A stretch of DNA of 64,000 bases from CAZBBC01 sp964489835 (lineage in GTDB: Bacteria; Calditrichota; Calditrichia; JAJRVZ01): positions 15,666-79,665 of the forward strand of contig CAZBBC010000009.1 of assembly GCA_964489835.1 (NCBI GenBank). Direction: 5' to 3'. Every line of letters starts with the position of its first letter. The stretch's first letter is position 1. Positions 27,139 through 36,238 of this stretch are shown piece after piece. The notes below the pieces were generated by a model that worked only from the letters and a program-made list of their open reading frames with translations, did no database searches and was not told the DNA's origin. The position numbers and the translations under genes were made by a program.

Positions 27139-27651
27139 TTATTCTGATGTGGCTTTAGCTGCAGCCATTTGACCCAGTTCGCGATCGATAAAAAATAATC
27201 CGTGACGATCTTCAGTCCCCATCAGCTTTATTTTATCAAGAACCGAATTGAACAGAGTTTCTTCTTCATGTTGCTCGGCAACAAACCACTGGAGAAAATT
27301 ATAAGTGGCATGGTCTTTTTCTGCCCAGGCAGCTTCCGTCAGTTTGTGGATGCTTTTAGTGATAAATTTTTCATGTTTCAGGATTTTCTCCATTATCTCA
27401 CCGAGAGATTTAAAATTGAGAGGTGGTGCTTCGATTTGTCCTATAAGGGCTAATCCACCCAGTTCTCCGATATAGTTAAAAATTTTGAGCATGTGCTGCA
27501 TCTCCTCATCGGCATGTGTCTTTAAAAAAGCTGCACTTCCATCTAATCCCTTATTATTACACCAGGCACTCAGCTGGAGATACATATTTGAAGAAAAAAA
27601 TTCTTTATTCACCTGCTCGTTTAGTTTTGCGATCATTGCTTTACTTGCCAT
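27139..27651 (-). CDS. ftnA: Non-haem ferritin (FtnA-like)
   Basis: Iron-storage ferritin, 170 residues, the usual length for bacterial FtnA. It oxidises Fe(II) and stores it in a 24-subunit shell in the cytosol. Ferroxidase residues are visible: Glu17 in VNKEFFSSNMYLQLS, and Glu50 with His53 in HADEEMQHM. EQHEEETLFNS supplies the second-half glutamates. A strong AGGAG precedes the ATG. It is a single-gene unit with its own terminator downstream and a terminal-inverted-repeat element upstream. Confidence 0.95.
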   Translation of the reverse strand: MASKAMIAKLNEQVNKEFFSSNMYLQLSAWCNNKGLDGSAAFLKTHADEEMQHMLKIFNYIGELGGLALIGQIEAPPLNFKSLGEIMEKILKHEKFITKSIHKLTEAAWAEKDHATYNFLQWFVAEQHEEETLFNSVLDKIKLMGTEDRHGLFFIDRELGQMAAAKATSE

Positions 27652-27671
27652 ATTCTCTCCTTTTTTTGATA

Positions 27672-27754
27672 GGTAGTGTCTATGAAAACTACAGAGTATT
27701 TTATAAATTTATTTCATTTTTTTATTTGTTTTTTATATAACTATTGACACTACC
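27672..27754. repeat. MITE-like element with GGTAGTGTC terminal inverted repeats
   Basis: GGTAGTGTC (27672-27680) and its exact complement GACACTACC (27746-27754) bound an 83-base AT-rich segment. A single copy of the end occurs at 8980-8988 just before the acid phosphatase, and a degenerate GACACTATC near 28330. No transposase is present. It overlaps the likely ferritin promoter region. Confidence 0.5.
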
Positions 27755-27867
27755 ATTTTATATATCTTCATTGATGTCTTAATTTTGATAAAAACAAAGG
27801 TAATAATCACGCGAATAATCTTCAAGTGAGCCTGAGAAAATATTTTATAGAACAGATATACCCGATA

Positions 27868-28269
27868 TTAAAATGACTCCAATATTTCTTTCAATGCACC
27901 GTCAAGCGAAACCGCTTTTTCGTTTTTAATATTTACAATGACAAATGTAACCTCGGCTTCGGCAATAAGTACATCAGTACCCTGCAGATATATCCGTTGT
28001 TCTATGATGGCGCTTTTCCGTCTGATCTTAGACATTTTGCTATTTATTTCGATGATCTGATTTAGAGATGCCGGCTTTCGATAACTAATATTAATATTAA
28101 CGACTGCAAAGCCAAGATCCTTTTTCATCCACTCTAATAAATCAAGTTTAGATTCAATATAATGCCAGCGTGCCTCCTCGAGAAACTCCAAATATCGTGC
28201 ATTGTTCACATGTTGATACATGTCCAGATGATAACCACGTACCTTAATATTAATTTTATGCATTTTCAA
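27868..28269 (-). CDS. Acyl-CoA thioesterase, 4HBT/YbgC-like hotdog fold
   Basis: A 133-residue hotdog-fold thioesterase that hydrolyses acyl-CoA or related thioesters in the cytosol. The active-site helix has the hallmark of the 4-hydroxybenzoyl-CoA thioesterase/YbgC group: Asp16 in YHLDMYQHVNNARYLEFLEE. The beta strands that follow (VVNINISYRKPASLNQ; IIEQRIYLQGTDVLIAEAEVTFV) fit. The substrate is unknown. It stands alone between ferritin and gtrA, transcribed with them on the minus strand but with wide gaps. Confidence 0.9.
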   Translation of the reverse strand: MKMHKINIKVRGYHLDMYQHVNNARYLEFLEEARWHYIESKLDLLEWMKKDLGFAVVNINISYRKPASLNQIIEINSKMSKIRRKSAIIEQRIYLQGTDVLIAEAEVTFVIVNIKNEKAVSLDGALKEILESF

Positions 28270-28349
28270 TCCTTAGTATTCATGTAAAAAAAGCGACTCT
28301 TAAGAAGGGACAGCGATTATCTGCCCCTGACACTATCATATATTAGCAA

Positions 28350-28754
28350 TCATTTCTGAAATGTCCAGAAATGATTGAGTATAAAGTTGGCCAGTGCAGC
28401 AAAGCCCATTCCAATTAGATTTGAAATGAAATAATGAAACCCGAATGATGTTAATGTGAGTAATATCAAATAGTTAACTCCTCCTGATAGCAAAGTTACT
28501 GCATGATATTTTACGAATCGCTGCAAGAAACTACCGATTTTATTGTCTTTCCATGTCCAGAAATTATTCAGTAGAAAGTTGCTCAAGATCGATAGTTCAA
28601 TCGCGAGAATGCCGGCGATAGACAAACTGAAGCCAAACACAGAAACAAAAAGAGTCAAACAGCCCTGGTTAACAACAATCCCGCTGATGCCGACGAGAGA
28701 GAATTTACCCAGATAAGGTTTTAAATTATTAAAATTTTTGAGGCGGTTACGCAC
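28350..28754 (-). CDS. GtrA family membrane protein
   Basis: A 134-residue inner-membrane protein with four transmembrane helices. It has the GtrA landmarks LVGISGIVVNQGCLTL in helix 1, and FLLNNFWTWKD repeated as FILNHFWTFQK at the end. GtrA proteins are thought to help flip polyprenyl-linked sugars or to assist glycosyltransferases. No partner glycosyltransferase is next to it. The start is GTG at 28754. Confidence 0.88.
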   Translation of the reverse strand: MRNRLKNFNNLKPYLGKFSLVGISGIVVNQGCLTLFVSVFGFSLSIAGILAIELSILSNFLLNNFWTWKDNKIGSFLQRFVKYHAVTLLSGGVNYLILLTLTSFGFHYFISNLIGMGFAALANFILNHFWTFQK

Positions 28755-29030
28755 GGATAAACCATCCGGAAATTCTTATTACTCATTGTATTTACTTATT
28801 CACTAACCAACCGGTCTTTGCTGTGATTTATTAAACCATAAATTTATACCAATCCTCGATTCTTCCGTTATCTTAAATGAATTGGAATATAAAAAAATAT
28901 ACAGAATATAAGTATAAAAGGACAGATGTTAAAAATACCCTCTGATCCCTTGATGATAAAAATTTCATTTACATTTATTTGTTTTCGGGGATATATAGTT
29001 AAACAGACAGGTTAAATTAAACCGGAGGAT

Positions 29031-31370
29031 ATGATGAAAGGTATTTTTTCAAAACGGCTGATAATTTTTATTTTTTTATGCTTTACTTTCAGTGTAAGTG
29101 CTCAAATAGCAGGTGAGAAGGAATCTGACAAAACACTTTCTCCGTATTTTTTTGTAAAGAGTGAGGATTCTTCTGTCGACCAGCTTCCACTGAAAAAGAC
29201 CTCTGTTGAGGTAAATATTGCCGGTGTTATTGCTGATATTAAGGTAGCACAGGTTTATAAGAATGAAGGAACCTCGATCCTGGAGGCGATCTATGTCTTT
29301 CCTGCTTCAACCCGCGCCGCTGTTTACAATATGAAAATGACCATTGGCGAACGGATTATCCAGGCTAGAATTGAAAAGAAGAAAGAGGCCCGCCGGGAAT
29401 ATGAACAAGCGTTGGCTGAAGGTAAAACATCTTCATTGCTGGAACAGCAACGACCTAATGTTTTTCAAATGAATGTCGGAAATATCTTACCCGGTGATGA
29501 AATTAAAGTAGAACTGTATTACACGGAACTCCTCATTGCTGAAGATAAAACCTATGAATTTGTTTATCCAACAGTTGTCGGTCCACGTTACTCTAATCAA
29601 ACCGAAAGCGAAGCGCCGGCTTCTGATCTGTGGATTAAAAATCCGTATTTAAAAGAAGGTGAATTGCCCGCATATACCTTTAATATTAATGTCGGTATTT
29701 CTGCAGGAATGCCCATTAGAGATATTGTCTGTACTTCACATAAAGTTGATATCTCATATCAAGGTGAAGACCGGGCGGTGGTTGGTCTTCCCAACGGAGC
29801 CGATAATAGCGGCAATCGGGATTTTATTCTGAAATACCGGCTGACCGGTAAGAGCGTGGAACCAGGGCTTTTGATCCATCAGGGAGATAAAGAAAATTTC
29901 TTTCTTTTGATGTTGCAACCACCCAAACGTGTGCAATTAGAACAAATTCCGCCCAGAGAGTATATTTTTATCGTTGATGTATCGGGATCTATGAACGGAT
30001 TCCCATTGGATATTTCCAAAGATCTTTTGAGAGATCTGATAGGAAATTTGCAGAAAGATGACCGGTTCAATGTAATACTTTTTGCTGCCGGATCGAGTGT
30101 GTTGTCTGAGGTATCAGTGGCAGCAACGCAAACAAATATAAATAAAGCCATTCGCCTGATTGAGAAGGAAAGAGGCGGCGGTGGTACGGAGTTATTGCCC
30201 GCTCTTAAACGGGCTCTCGCCCTCCCCGGCAGTATTGAATATTCTCGCACGGTTATTATAGCTACCGATGGCTATGTCAGTGTGGAGAAAGAGGCTTTTG
30301 ATCTTATCCGCAATAATCTTGGTCAAGCGAATATGTTTGCATTTGGAATAGGTTCCAGTGTTAACCGGTTTCTTATCGAAGGTATGTCAAGGGCCGGAAT
30401 GGGCGAATCATTTATTGTCACAAAACCAGGAGAAGCGCAGGTGATAGCAAACAAGTTTAGAAAGTACATATCATCGCCTGTACTCACAGGAATAACCTAT
30501 AATTTCAGTGGTTTTGAAACGTATGATGTTGAGCCACAGACCATTCCCGATGTACTTGCCGAACGTCCGGTGATGCTATTCGGAAAATGGCATGGAAAAG
30601 TAAAAGGTCAAATTGAAATAAATGGTTATAGCGGTGGGGGAAAAAGATTTTCCAGGAGAATTAACCTGTCCGGTTATGAACCATCGGATAAAAACGCTGC
30701 GCTTAAATTTCTTTGGGCCCGTTATCGTATAACCATGCTTACCGATTATAACCAGCTGGATCCGAATGATGAACGTGTCAATCAGATCACCAATTTGGGT
30801 CTCTCCTATAATATTTTGACAGACTATACCTCCTTTCTGGCTGTTGATTCAGAAGTACGGGGTCAGGGAAAACCGATAACGACTATTCATCAACCACTGC
30901 CACTACCCCAGGGTGTTTCCAATTATGCCGTAGGTGCAGCAAGTGGAGGTTTTGGTTGGAAAAAATCAAGAGGATGGGCGCCGGTAAAGCAATCAATAGC
31001 ACTAGATCAAACCATGAATGAGAAAGTGGAATTATCCGAAATAAAAACAACGGTTGAACTGGAGAAGGTTGTTGCTGATGGAGAGCAATTGGAGAAAATT
31101 ATCCGGGGAATAGTGATACTGAAAATAGATGATCTTAATCAATGTTACCAAAGATCTTCCTCTTTCGGTATATCAGGTAAAATAACGGCGAAAATAGTCA
31201 TGAATAAGAAAGGTGATATCGCAAATGTTTTTATTACCAGCAATGATCTGATTGATAAAAATCTGGAGAGATGTCTGATTGCCACGATAAAAACCTGGCA
31301 GCTGGTAAGCAAATCAGAGGAGTTTAAAAATACCAGTTTTACTTGTGAATTTAAATTCAGTACTAACTAA
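29031..31370 (+). CDS. VIT plus von Willebrand A domain protein with AgmX/TonB-like C-terminus
   Basis: A 779-residue exported protein. A signal peptide (residues 5-26) precedes a vault/inter-alpha-trypsin (VIT) domain (about 40-170). This contains KIEKKKEARREYEQA-like text and NVFQMNVGNILPGDEI. A vWA domain follows (about 315-490) with an intact MIDAS site, FIVDVSGSMNG, then TELLPALK and IATDGYV. After a linker, the last 85 residues (LNQCYQRSSSFGISGKITAK; LERCLIATIKTWQL) match the AgmX/PglI or TonB C-terminal fold, with two cysteines. GGAGG lies just before the ATGATG start; the second ATG (29034) has the better spacing. It is probably an envelope adhesion or assembly factor. The function is unknown. 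Confidence 0.88.
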   Translation: MMKGIFSKRLIIFIFLCFTFSVSAQIAGEKESDKTLSPYFFVKSEDSSVDQLPLKKTSVEVNIAGVIADIKVAQVYKNEGTSILEAIYVFPASTRAAVYNMKMTIGERIIQARIEKKKEARREYEQALAEGKTSSLLEQQRPNVFQMNVGNILPGDEIKVELYYTELLIAEDKTYEFVYPTVVGPRYSNQTESEAPASDLWIKNPYLKEGELPAYTFNINVGISAGMPIRDIVCTSHKVDISYQGEDRAVVGLPNGADNSGNRDFILKYRLTGKSVEPGLLIHQGDKENFFLLMLQPPKRVQLEQIPPREYIFIVDVSGSMNGFPLDISKDLLRDLIGNLQKDDRFNVILFAAGSSVLSEVSVAATQTNINKAIRLIEKERGGGGTELLPALKRALALPGSIEYSRTVIIATDGYVSVEKEAFDLIRNNLGQANMFAFGIGSSVNRFLIEGMSRAGMGESFIVTKPGEAQVIANKFRKYISSPVLTGITYNFSGFETYDVEPQTIPDVLAERPVMLFGKWHGKVKGQIEINGYSGGGKRFSRRINLSGYEPSDKNAALKFLWARYRITMLTDYNQLDPNDERVNQITNLGLSYNILTDYTSFLAVDSEVRGQGKPITTIHQPLPLPQGVSNYAVGAASGGFGWKKSRGWAPVKQSIALDQTMNEKVELSEIKTTVELEKVVADGEQLEKIIRGIVILKIDDLNQCYQRSSSFGISGKITAKIVMNKKGDIANVFITSNDLIDKNLERCLIATIKTWQLVSKSEEFKNTSFTCEFKFSTN

Positions 31371-31419
31371 AAATACAGAGACAGCTGCCTGATGCGGACC
31401 TCTGAATTAGAAAGCAGTG

Positions 31420-31435
31420 GTCTGCCATGGCAGAC
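31420..31435. repeat. Perfect 16-base palindrome GTCTGCCATGGCAGAC
   Basis: A perfect uninterrupted palindrome in the gap between the convergent vWA protein and saccharopine dehydrogenase genes. It is followed 22 bases later by a larger palindrome. Confidence 0.85.
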
Positions 31436-31457
31436 ATGTGCAGATGCAAAGAATGCA

Positions 31458-31491
31458 ATAGTAGAGACGTTGCATGCAACGTCTCTACTAT
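31458..31491. repeat. Perfect 34-base palindrome, likely bidirectional terminator or REP-like element
   Basis: ATAGTAGAGACGTTGCA followed directly by its exact reverse complement, centred at 31474.5. It lies between two convergent genes and is followed by TGTTTTATAT on the plus strand, so the transcript hairpin could end transcription. I recall the same core (GAGACGTTGCATGCAACG) as a recurrent repeat in several unrelated bacterial phyla; this is memory, not a search. Confidence 0.85.
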
Positions 31492-31515
31492 GTTTTATAT
31501 GTATTAAATACAGAT

Positions 31516-32835
31516 TTAATCCAGCGCCGTGGTTTTCTCACTAAATATAATACCTAATTCAGCCAGTTCATCAAGTATCGGATTATAGATTTCAGGCTGT
31601 ACGGGGATATGAACTCCCTTCAGATTAATTTTTTCCTCAAGAATCTTTTTTGAAGCGATCGCAGCCGGTAAACTGACGGTTCGTGACATTGCCGAATCTC
31701 CATCGGGGATTCCGGTTTGAATCAATGTCGATTTGATCAACTCTTTTTTTCCCGGGTACGCCGCAATAAAATTATGATATAGCACGATGAGATCCAGATC
31801 ATTTTTTCCCATGGTCAGTTTTTTTTGTAACAAAGCGCAAAAAATATCCATGACATTGCTTTCTTCGGGTAGGGGAGAATCATCAAACAGCCCTAACCAC
31901 TGAAATACTTTGATCACCGTTGAGTATTTTTCCAGTCTTAAGAATTCTGCTGTTTTTTCAAGTACCTCTTGACAATCATTTGAACCGATGAGTCTACCTA
32001 TTAACTGACGATAAGTTAATCCCTGTAAATCCATCCGCGGGGCATCATCGAACAAGCCAAGTTCCTGTGCTTTTGTCATGATAAAACACCAGCCAATATT
32101 ACGCAGAGTCCCTCTAAATATGGTGTGGGCATCTTTCAATCCATATAATTCTTTATAAGGAAGGGCGTCGCGATTTGTGTAGGCTTCCAGGCTACCTATG
32201 CCTTCAATATCGATAATATTATAATTTTTGAAAAGATTTTTGCTTGGGGTAAATATTAGCTTCCCATCCTCAAGGTATTGTCCGTTATTTTTACCAGCCA
32301 TCAGAACCGCTCGCGGGCTCCAAGAAAATTTATATCCGAGAGGCAAATTATTACTTGGTAGTGACGGAAGACCACCGCAATTCGAGCGAAAACTTTCAAT
32401 TTTGCCTCCCTTTTTTTCAACCTCATGAATAATTTTTATTGCTGACATATGGTCAATACCCGGATCAAGTCCAATCTCATTCAGGATGAGAATACCGGCC
32501 TCCCGGGTTGCTATATCCAGATCCTTCATTTCCTTGCTGACATAAGAAGTGGTGACCAGATGCTTTTTAAGTTTTATACATAATTTTGCTATTTGTACGT
32601 GATAGGTATATGGCACCAGGCTGATTGCCAGGTCACAGCCATGAACAAGTTCCATCAGCTGATCATTATTATTAACATTCAAAGATTCTGCACGGCCATT
32701 ATTATATCCCTGTATAAGTGCTTCTGCCTTACTTACCGTTCGGCTGGCAACTTTCACCTGGAATCCTTTTTTTAATAAATATACAACCAGAGGTTTGGAT
32801 ACCATTCCCGCACCTAAAACTAAGACCTGTTTCAT
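31516..32835 (-). CDS. Saccharopine dehydrogenase family protein (LYS9-like)
   Basis: About 439 residues. The ATG at 32835 is chosen because GGAG and a second AAGGAG lie just upstream and the protein then opens with the Rossmann motif KQVLVLGAGMVSKPLVVYLL (GxGxxS). Landmarks of glutamate-forming saccharopine reductase are LAISLVPYTYH, NEIGLDPGIDHMSA, and SNCGGLPSLPSNNLPLGYKFSWSP split over residues 165-190. In eukaryotes and some bacteria this enzyme links alpha-aminoadipate semialdehyde and glutamate in lysine metabolism. No partner lysine gene is adjacent. The role here (lysine degradation or another opine-type reaction) is not set. Confidence 0.9.
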   Translation of the reverse strand: MKQVLVLGAGMVSKPLVVYLLKKGFQVKVASRTVSKAEALIQGYNNGRAESLNVNNNDQLMELVHGCDLAISLVPYTYHVQIAKLCIKLKKHLVTTSYVSKEMKDLDIATREAGILILNEIGLDPGIDHMSAIKIIHEVEKKGGKIESFRSNCGGLPSLPSNNLPLGYKFSWSPRAVLMAGKNNGQYLEDGKLIFTPSKNLFKNYNIIDIEGIGSLEAYTNRDALPYKELYGLKDAHTIFRGTLRNIGWCFIMTKAQELGLFDDAPRMDLQGLTYRQLIGRLIGSNDCQEVLEKTAEFLRLEKYSTVIKVFQWLGLFDDSPLPEESNVMDIFCALLQKKLTMGKNDLDLIVLYHNFIAAYPGKKELIKSTLIQTGIPDGDSAMSRTVSLPAAIASKKILEEKINLKGVHIPVQPEIYNPILDELAELGIIFSEKTTALD

Positions 32836-32868
32836 TGACTCCTTCTCCTTTCCTATCTCGGATAACAA

Positions 32869-33224
32869 AATGGTTGTGTAATATTTTTAATTTTGTGTGG
32901 CTTTATGAAGAAATGCGAATATATTCCGATAATTAATTCAACTTTTTTTTGAATTATTGAAGTCATTGACGGAGAGATTTATTGGAAAGTGCCAGACGTA
33001 ACTCATATATAACTACAATCATAGACCATTATTACTGCCGGAATTTTATGATATCTATTTTTTTATATTGCGATTAAAATAACAAAAACGATAGTGTACA
33101 TCAAGCAAAACAAATTATTTTTAGGCCGTTTTAACGGTTTCTATAATAAAAAAATTGACCATATCCTGAAAATTCAATTATATTATCTCAATTATTACAA
33201 TAAATGACCGATCGATAGAATAGA
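32869..33224. other. Divergent intergenic region
   Basis: AT-rich space between the saccharopine dehydrogenase and the GGDEF-EAL gene, which point apart. No ORF, repeat copy or RNA structure was recognised. It must hold both promoters, but I see no strong consensus. Confidence 0.4.
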
Positions 33225-35051
33225 ATGACACTACAACTATTAAAATGGCTTAAGATCTTCCAGGGTAGAAATAATTCTTCTCTTGACCACGATTTCTTTC
33301 AAAATTTACCTACCGAATTTGCTATCTTCGATTTAGAGGGAAGATATAAATTCGCCAATTTGAAATATATCGTAGATAAAAAAATTCGCGAGCAGGTGAT
33401 CGGCCAGGATGATACCTATTATTTTGACTTGGTCGGTATCAGTGAGGAATGCATCGAGAAAAGAAAAGAAATGTTTAATCAGGTAATACAGGAACAAAAG
33501 CAGGTGCGATTTACTGAAAAACTTTTCTTTCCGGAAATAAACAAAACGGTCTATTACAAGCGAACATTTCAGCCTGTCTTTAAAAAAGGTAAACAAAATC
33601 AGCTGTCAGAGATTCATTTTTTCGGTGATAATATGACCGCGATTATTCATTCTCAACAGGAATTAAAATTTCTTGCATTTCACGACAAGGTTACCGGGTT
33701 GAGAAACCGGGATGCCTTTTACCAGGAATTGGATCAAATTATTTATGAATTGGAAAGAAAACCAGATGAGCTCTCATCGGGTGTCCTGTTTTGCGATATG
33801 GATAATTTTAAATTGGTCAATGACTCTCTCGGACACGATGTGGGCGATCGCGTTCTCCAGGAAATAGCCAGTCGAATGAAAGGATGTTTGCGCAAATCGG
33901 ATCTTGTCTTCCGGCTTGGGGGGGATGAGTTTACAGTTCTGGTAAAAAGTATGAACCAGGAATACGAGGCTGGGTATATTGCCGAAAAACTGATAAAAAA
34001 ACTGGCAGAGCCCTATCATATTGGCAACCACCGGATTAATTATTTGACCGTGAGTGCCGGTATCGTTTTATTACCTAAGGATGGTATTGACAGAGAACTG
34101 TTGGTCAAGCAGGCCGATACGGCGATGTATAATGCGAAAAAGAATGGAAAAAATAATTTCCGTTATTTTTCAGAAGCAATGACAAAGAAATCAGTTGAAA
34201 GATTAAAAATAGAGAATAACCTGCGTCATATCGTGAATGAAAATAAATTTGAGGAACAATTTCATGTTTGTTATCAACCAATTATTGAGAAAAAGCCCAA
34301 CGGAAAATTTAAAATCATCGGAACTGAAGCATTGATCCGCTGGGAAAACGATGAACTTGGTCTGGTTCCGCCGGATATTTTCATTCCCATCGCCGAGAAG
34401 ACAGATTTGATAAACCATATAGGAGATTGGATTTTACGCAAAAGCTGCATAGATATTGTAGCATTGAATAAAAAGTTTAAACGCAGCATTTATGCCTCGG
34501 TAAATTTTTCCGCTAAACAGCTGAGATATGCTGATGTAGTCGATAAATTAATGCAGGTCGTCGAAGAAACCGGTATAAATCCAGTAGATTTGCAACTGGA
34601 ACTTACGGAAACCGCCTACCTGGATAAACAAGTTGAAGTGATTGAGAGAATCAAAAAAATCGAAGGTTTAGGATTTAAGATTGCCATTGATGATTTTGGT
34701 GTAGGATATGCATCGCTTTCTTATTTGCAGAGAATTCCTGCCTCTACAATAAAAATTGACAAGTCATTTATTTCCGATATGCATATGAGTGAGGAACATG
34801 AATTATTTGTAAAAGCGATTCTTACTTTAGGCCGAAATCTCAATAAAGAGATCATAGCTGAAGGTGTAGAACTGGTACAGCATCTTGATCTCCTGAGCAT
34901 GGAAAAATGTTTTAAATACCAGGGTTATTTATTTTCCAAACCGATGGTACTCAAAGATCTTGAGGAATATATCACTTTCGAAAAAAAAATTTCCGGAGAA
35001 CAAGATAATCCGGATCCTGCTGAATCCTTAATGGCTCAAATACTCCCCTGA
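33225..35051 (+). CDS. PAS-GGDEF-EAL cyclic-di-GMP enzyme
   Basis: A soluble 608-residue protein with an N-terminal PAS-like sensor (about 20-140). The diguanylate cyclase domain has an intact GGDEF at 232-236, metal site DMDNFKLVND and an RxxD inhibitory site (RKSD 223-226) exactly five residues before it. The phosphodiesterase domain has an intact EALIRW (368-373), QLELTETAYL, IDDFGVGYASL, IKIDKSFI and IAEGVE. All residues known for both activities seem present, so it may both make and break c-di-GMP, with the PAS domain choosing. No membrane segment is visible. It is transcribed alone. Confidence 0.92.
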   Translation: MTLQLLKWLKIFQGRNNSSLDHDFFQNLPTEFAIFDLEGRYKFANLKYIVDKKIREQVIGQDDTYYFDLVGISEECIEKRKEMFNQVIQEQKQVRFTEKLFFPEINKTVYYKRTFQPVFKKGKQNQLSEIHFFGDNMTAIIHSQQELKFLAFHDKVTGLRNRDAFYQELDQIIYELERKPDELSSGVLFCDMDNFKLVNDSLGHDVGDRVLQEIASRMKGCLRKSDLVFRLGGDEFTVLVKSMNQEYEAGYIAEKLIKKLAEPYHIGNHRINYLTVSAGIVLLPKDGIDRELLVKQADTAMYNAKKNGKNNFRYFSEAMTKKSVERLKIENNLRHIVNENKFEEQFHVCYQPIIEKKPNGKFKIIGTEALIRWENDELGLVPPDIFIPIAEKTDLINHIGDWILRKSCIDIVALNKKFKRSIYASVNFSAKQLRYADVVDKLMQVVEETGINPVDLQLELTETAYLDKQVEVIERIKKIEGLGFKIAIDDFGVGYASLSYLQRIPASTIKIDKSFISDMHMSEEHELFVKAILTLGRNLNKEIIAEGVELVQHLDLLSMEKCFKYQGYLFSKPMVLKDLEEYITFEKKISGEQDNPDPAESLMAQILP

Positions 35052-35083
35052 TATCCACTGAATTCAAAATTATCCGATTTTTC

Positions 35084-35890
35084 TTACAATCGTGCGCCAC
35101 AATATTTGCAGTGCCTGGCATCGATGTCATGCCCGTCTGCGGAACACTGCGGACAAGCCTGTGTGGAAACTTTTCCCTTATAGCTCCTGGTAATCTGTGT
35201 GGTAACAATGCCAGTGGGTACGGCAATAATACTGTAACCAAGGATCATAATAACCGCTGCCAGGGTCTGCCCGAATCCTGTTTGTGGTGATATATCCCCG
35301 TAGCCGACAGTTGTCAGAGTTACAATAGACCAATAGATGCTGATGGGTATACTGGTAAAACCATTTTCTTCCCCCTCGATGACATACATTAAGGAACCAA
35401 AGATGACAACAAGGGTCAATACGGCGAACAGAAAAACAGCGATCTTACGACCGCTTTCACGCATAGCTTGCATTAACAAGCGCGCTTCATTTAAGTACTG
35501 CACTAGTTTTAAAACACGAAATATTCGAAGTACACGCAACAAGCGAACCACCAGAAAATACTGACTGCCCGGCAAAAGAAGGGAAAAATATGTTGGTAGG
35601 AAAGCAATAAGATCGATGATACCAAAAAAACTGGTCGCATAACGTATCGGCTGTCCAATACTGATAAGACGAAAAATATATTCGATGGTAAAGAGAATGG
35701 TAAAAATCCATTCAATAATATAAAGTAAGTCCCCATAGTTGTTGTTAATCTCCCTTACACTATCCAACATTACGGCAAGGACACTAAATAGAATTGTTAT
35801 GATTAGAAATATATCGAAGATCTTTCCAGCCCTGGTATCTGCTTCGAAAATAATTTCGTGTAAATTTGACAGCCATTTTTTATTTGTCAT
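35084..35890 (-). CDS. Voltage-gated potassium channel with C-terminal zinc ribbon
   Basis: About 268 residues from ATG 35890; a longer frame to 36022 adds 44 residues unlike the family. Six membrane segments are visible. S4 carries regularly spaced arginines (LVVRLLRVLRIFRVLKLVQY) and the pore loop has the selectivity filter TLTTVGYGDISP, as in bacterial KvAP/Kch-type channels. After S6 the chain ends in a zinc ribbon, ACPQC ... CKYCGARL, of about 25 residues. This replaces the usual RCK or cyclic-nucleotide domain. It is convergent with the c-di-GMP gene. Confidence 0.9.
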   Translation of the reverse strand: MTNKKWLSNLHEIIFEADTRAGKIFDIFLIITILFSVLAVMLDSVREINNNYGDLLYIIEWIFTILFTIEYIFRLISIGQPIRYATSFFGIIDLIAFLPTYFSLLLPGSQYFLVVRLLRVLRIFRVLKLVQYLNEARLLMQAMRESGRKIAVFLFAVLTLVVIFGSLMYVIEGEENGFTSIPISIYWSIVTLTTVGYGDISPQTGFGQTLAAVIMILGYSIIAVPTGIVTTQITRSYKGKVSTQACPQCSADGHDIDARHCKYCGARL

Positions 35891-36238
35891 CGTTTGCCCG
35901 ATTAAATTTGCAGCAAAATAAAGATAATATCGACGATTTTCAACAAGGTATCTGAATATAATGACATCAAACCAAAGCATTATATAATTCTTCAAACATG
36001 GTAAATTACAGTGATCTGGCAACTCCTGAAGGTTTGGTGCAGACGGGGGCGAGATTTTTTATATTAGTGGGTAACTGTGATCAATGAATCAGGCTAAATG
36101 ACAGGAATTTATTTTGAACTTCAATATTCTTTCTTTAACTTTAAAGTTTACGTACGGATTGATTGTACATAAAAAAAATATAGCGTTAATCATATGAATG
36201 ATTAATATTGAATTTATTTAATCTCAATAGGAGAGAAT

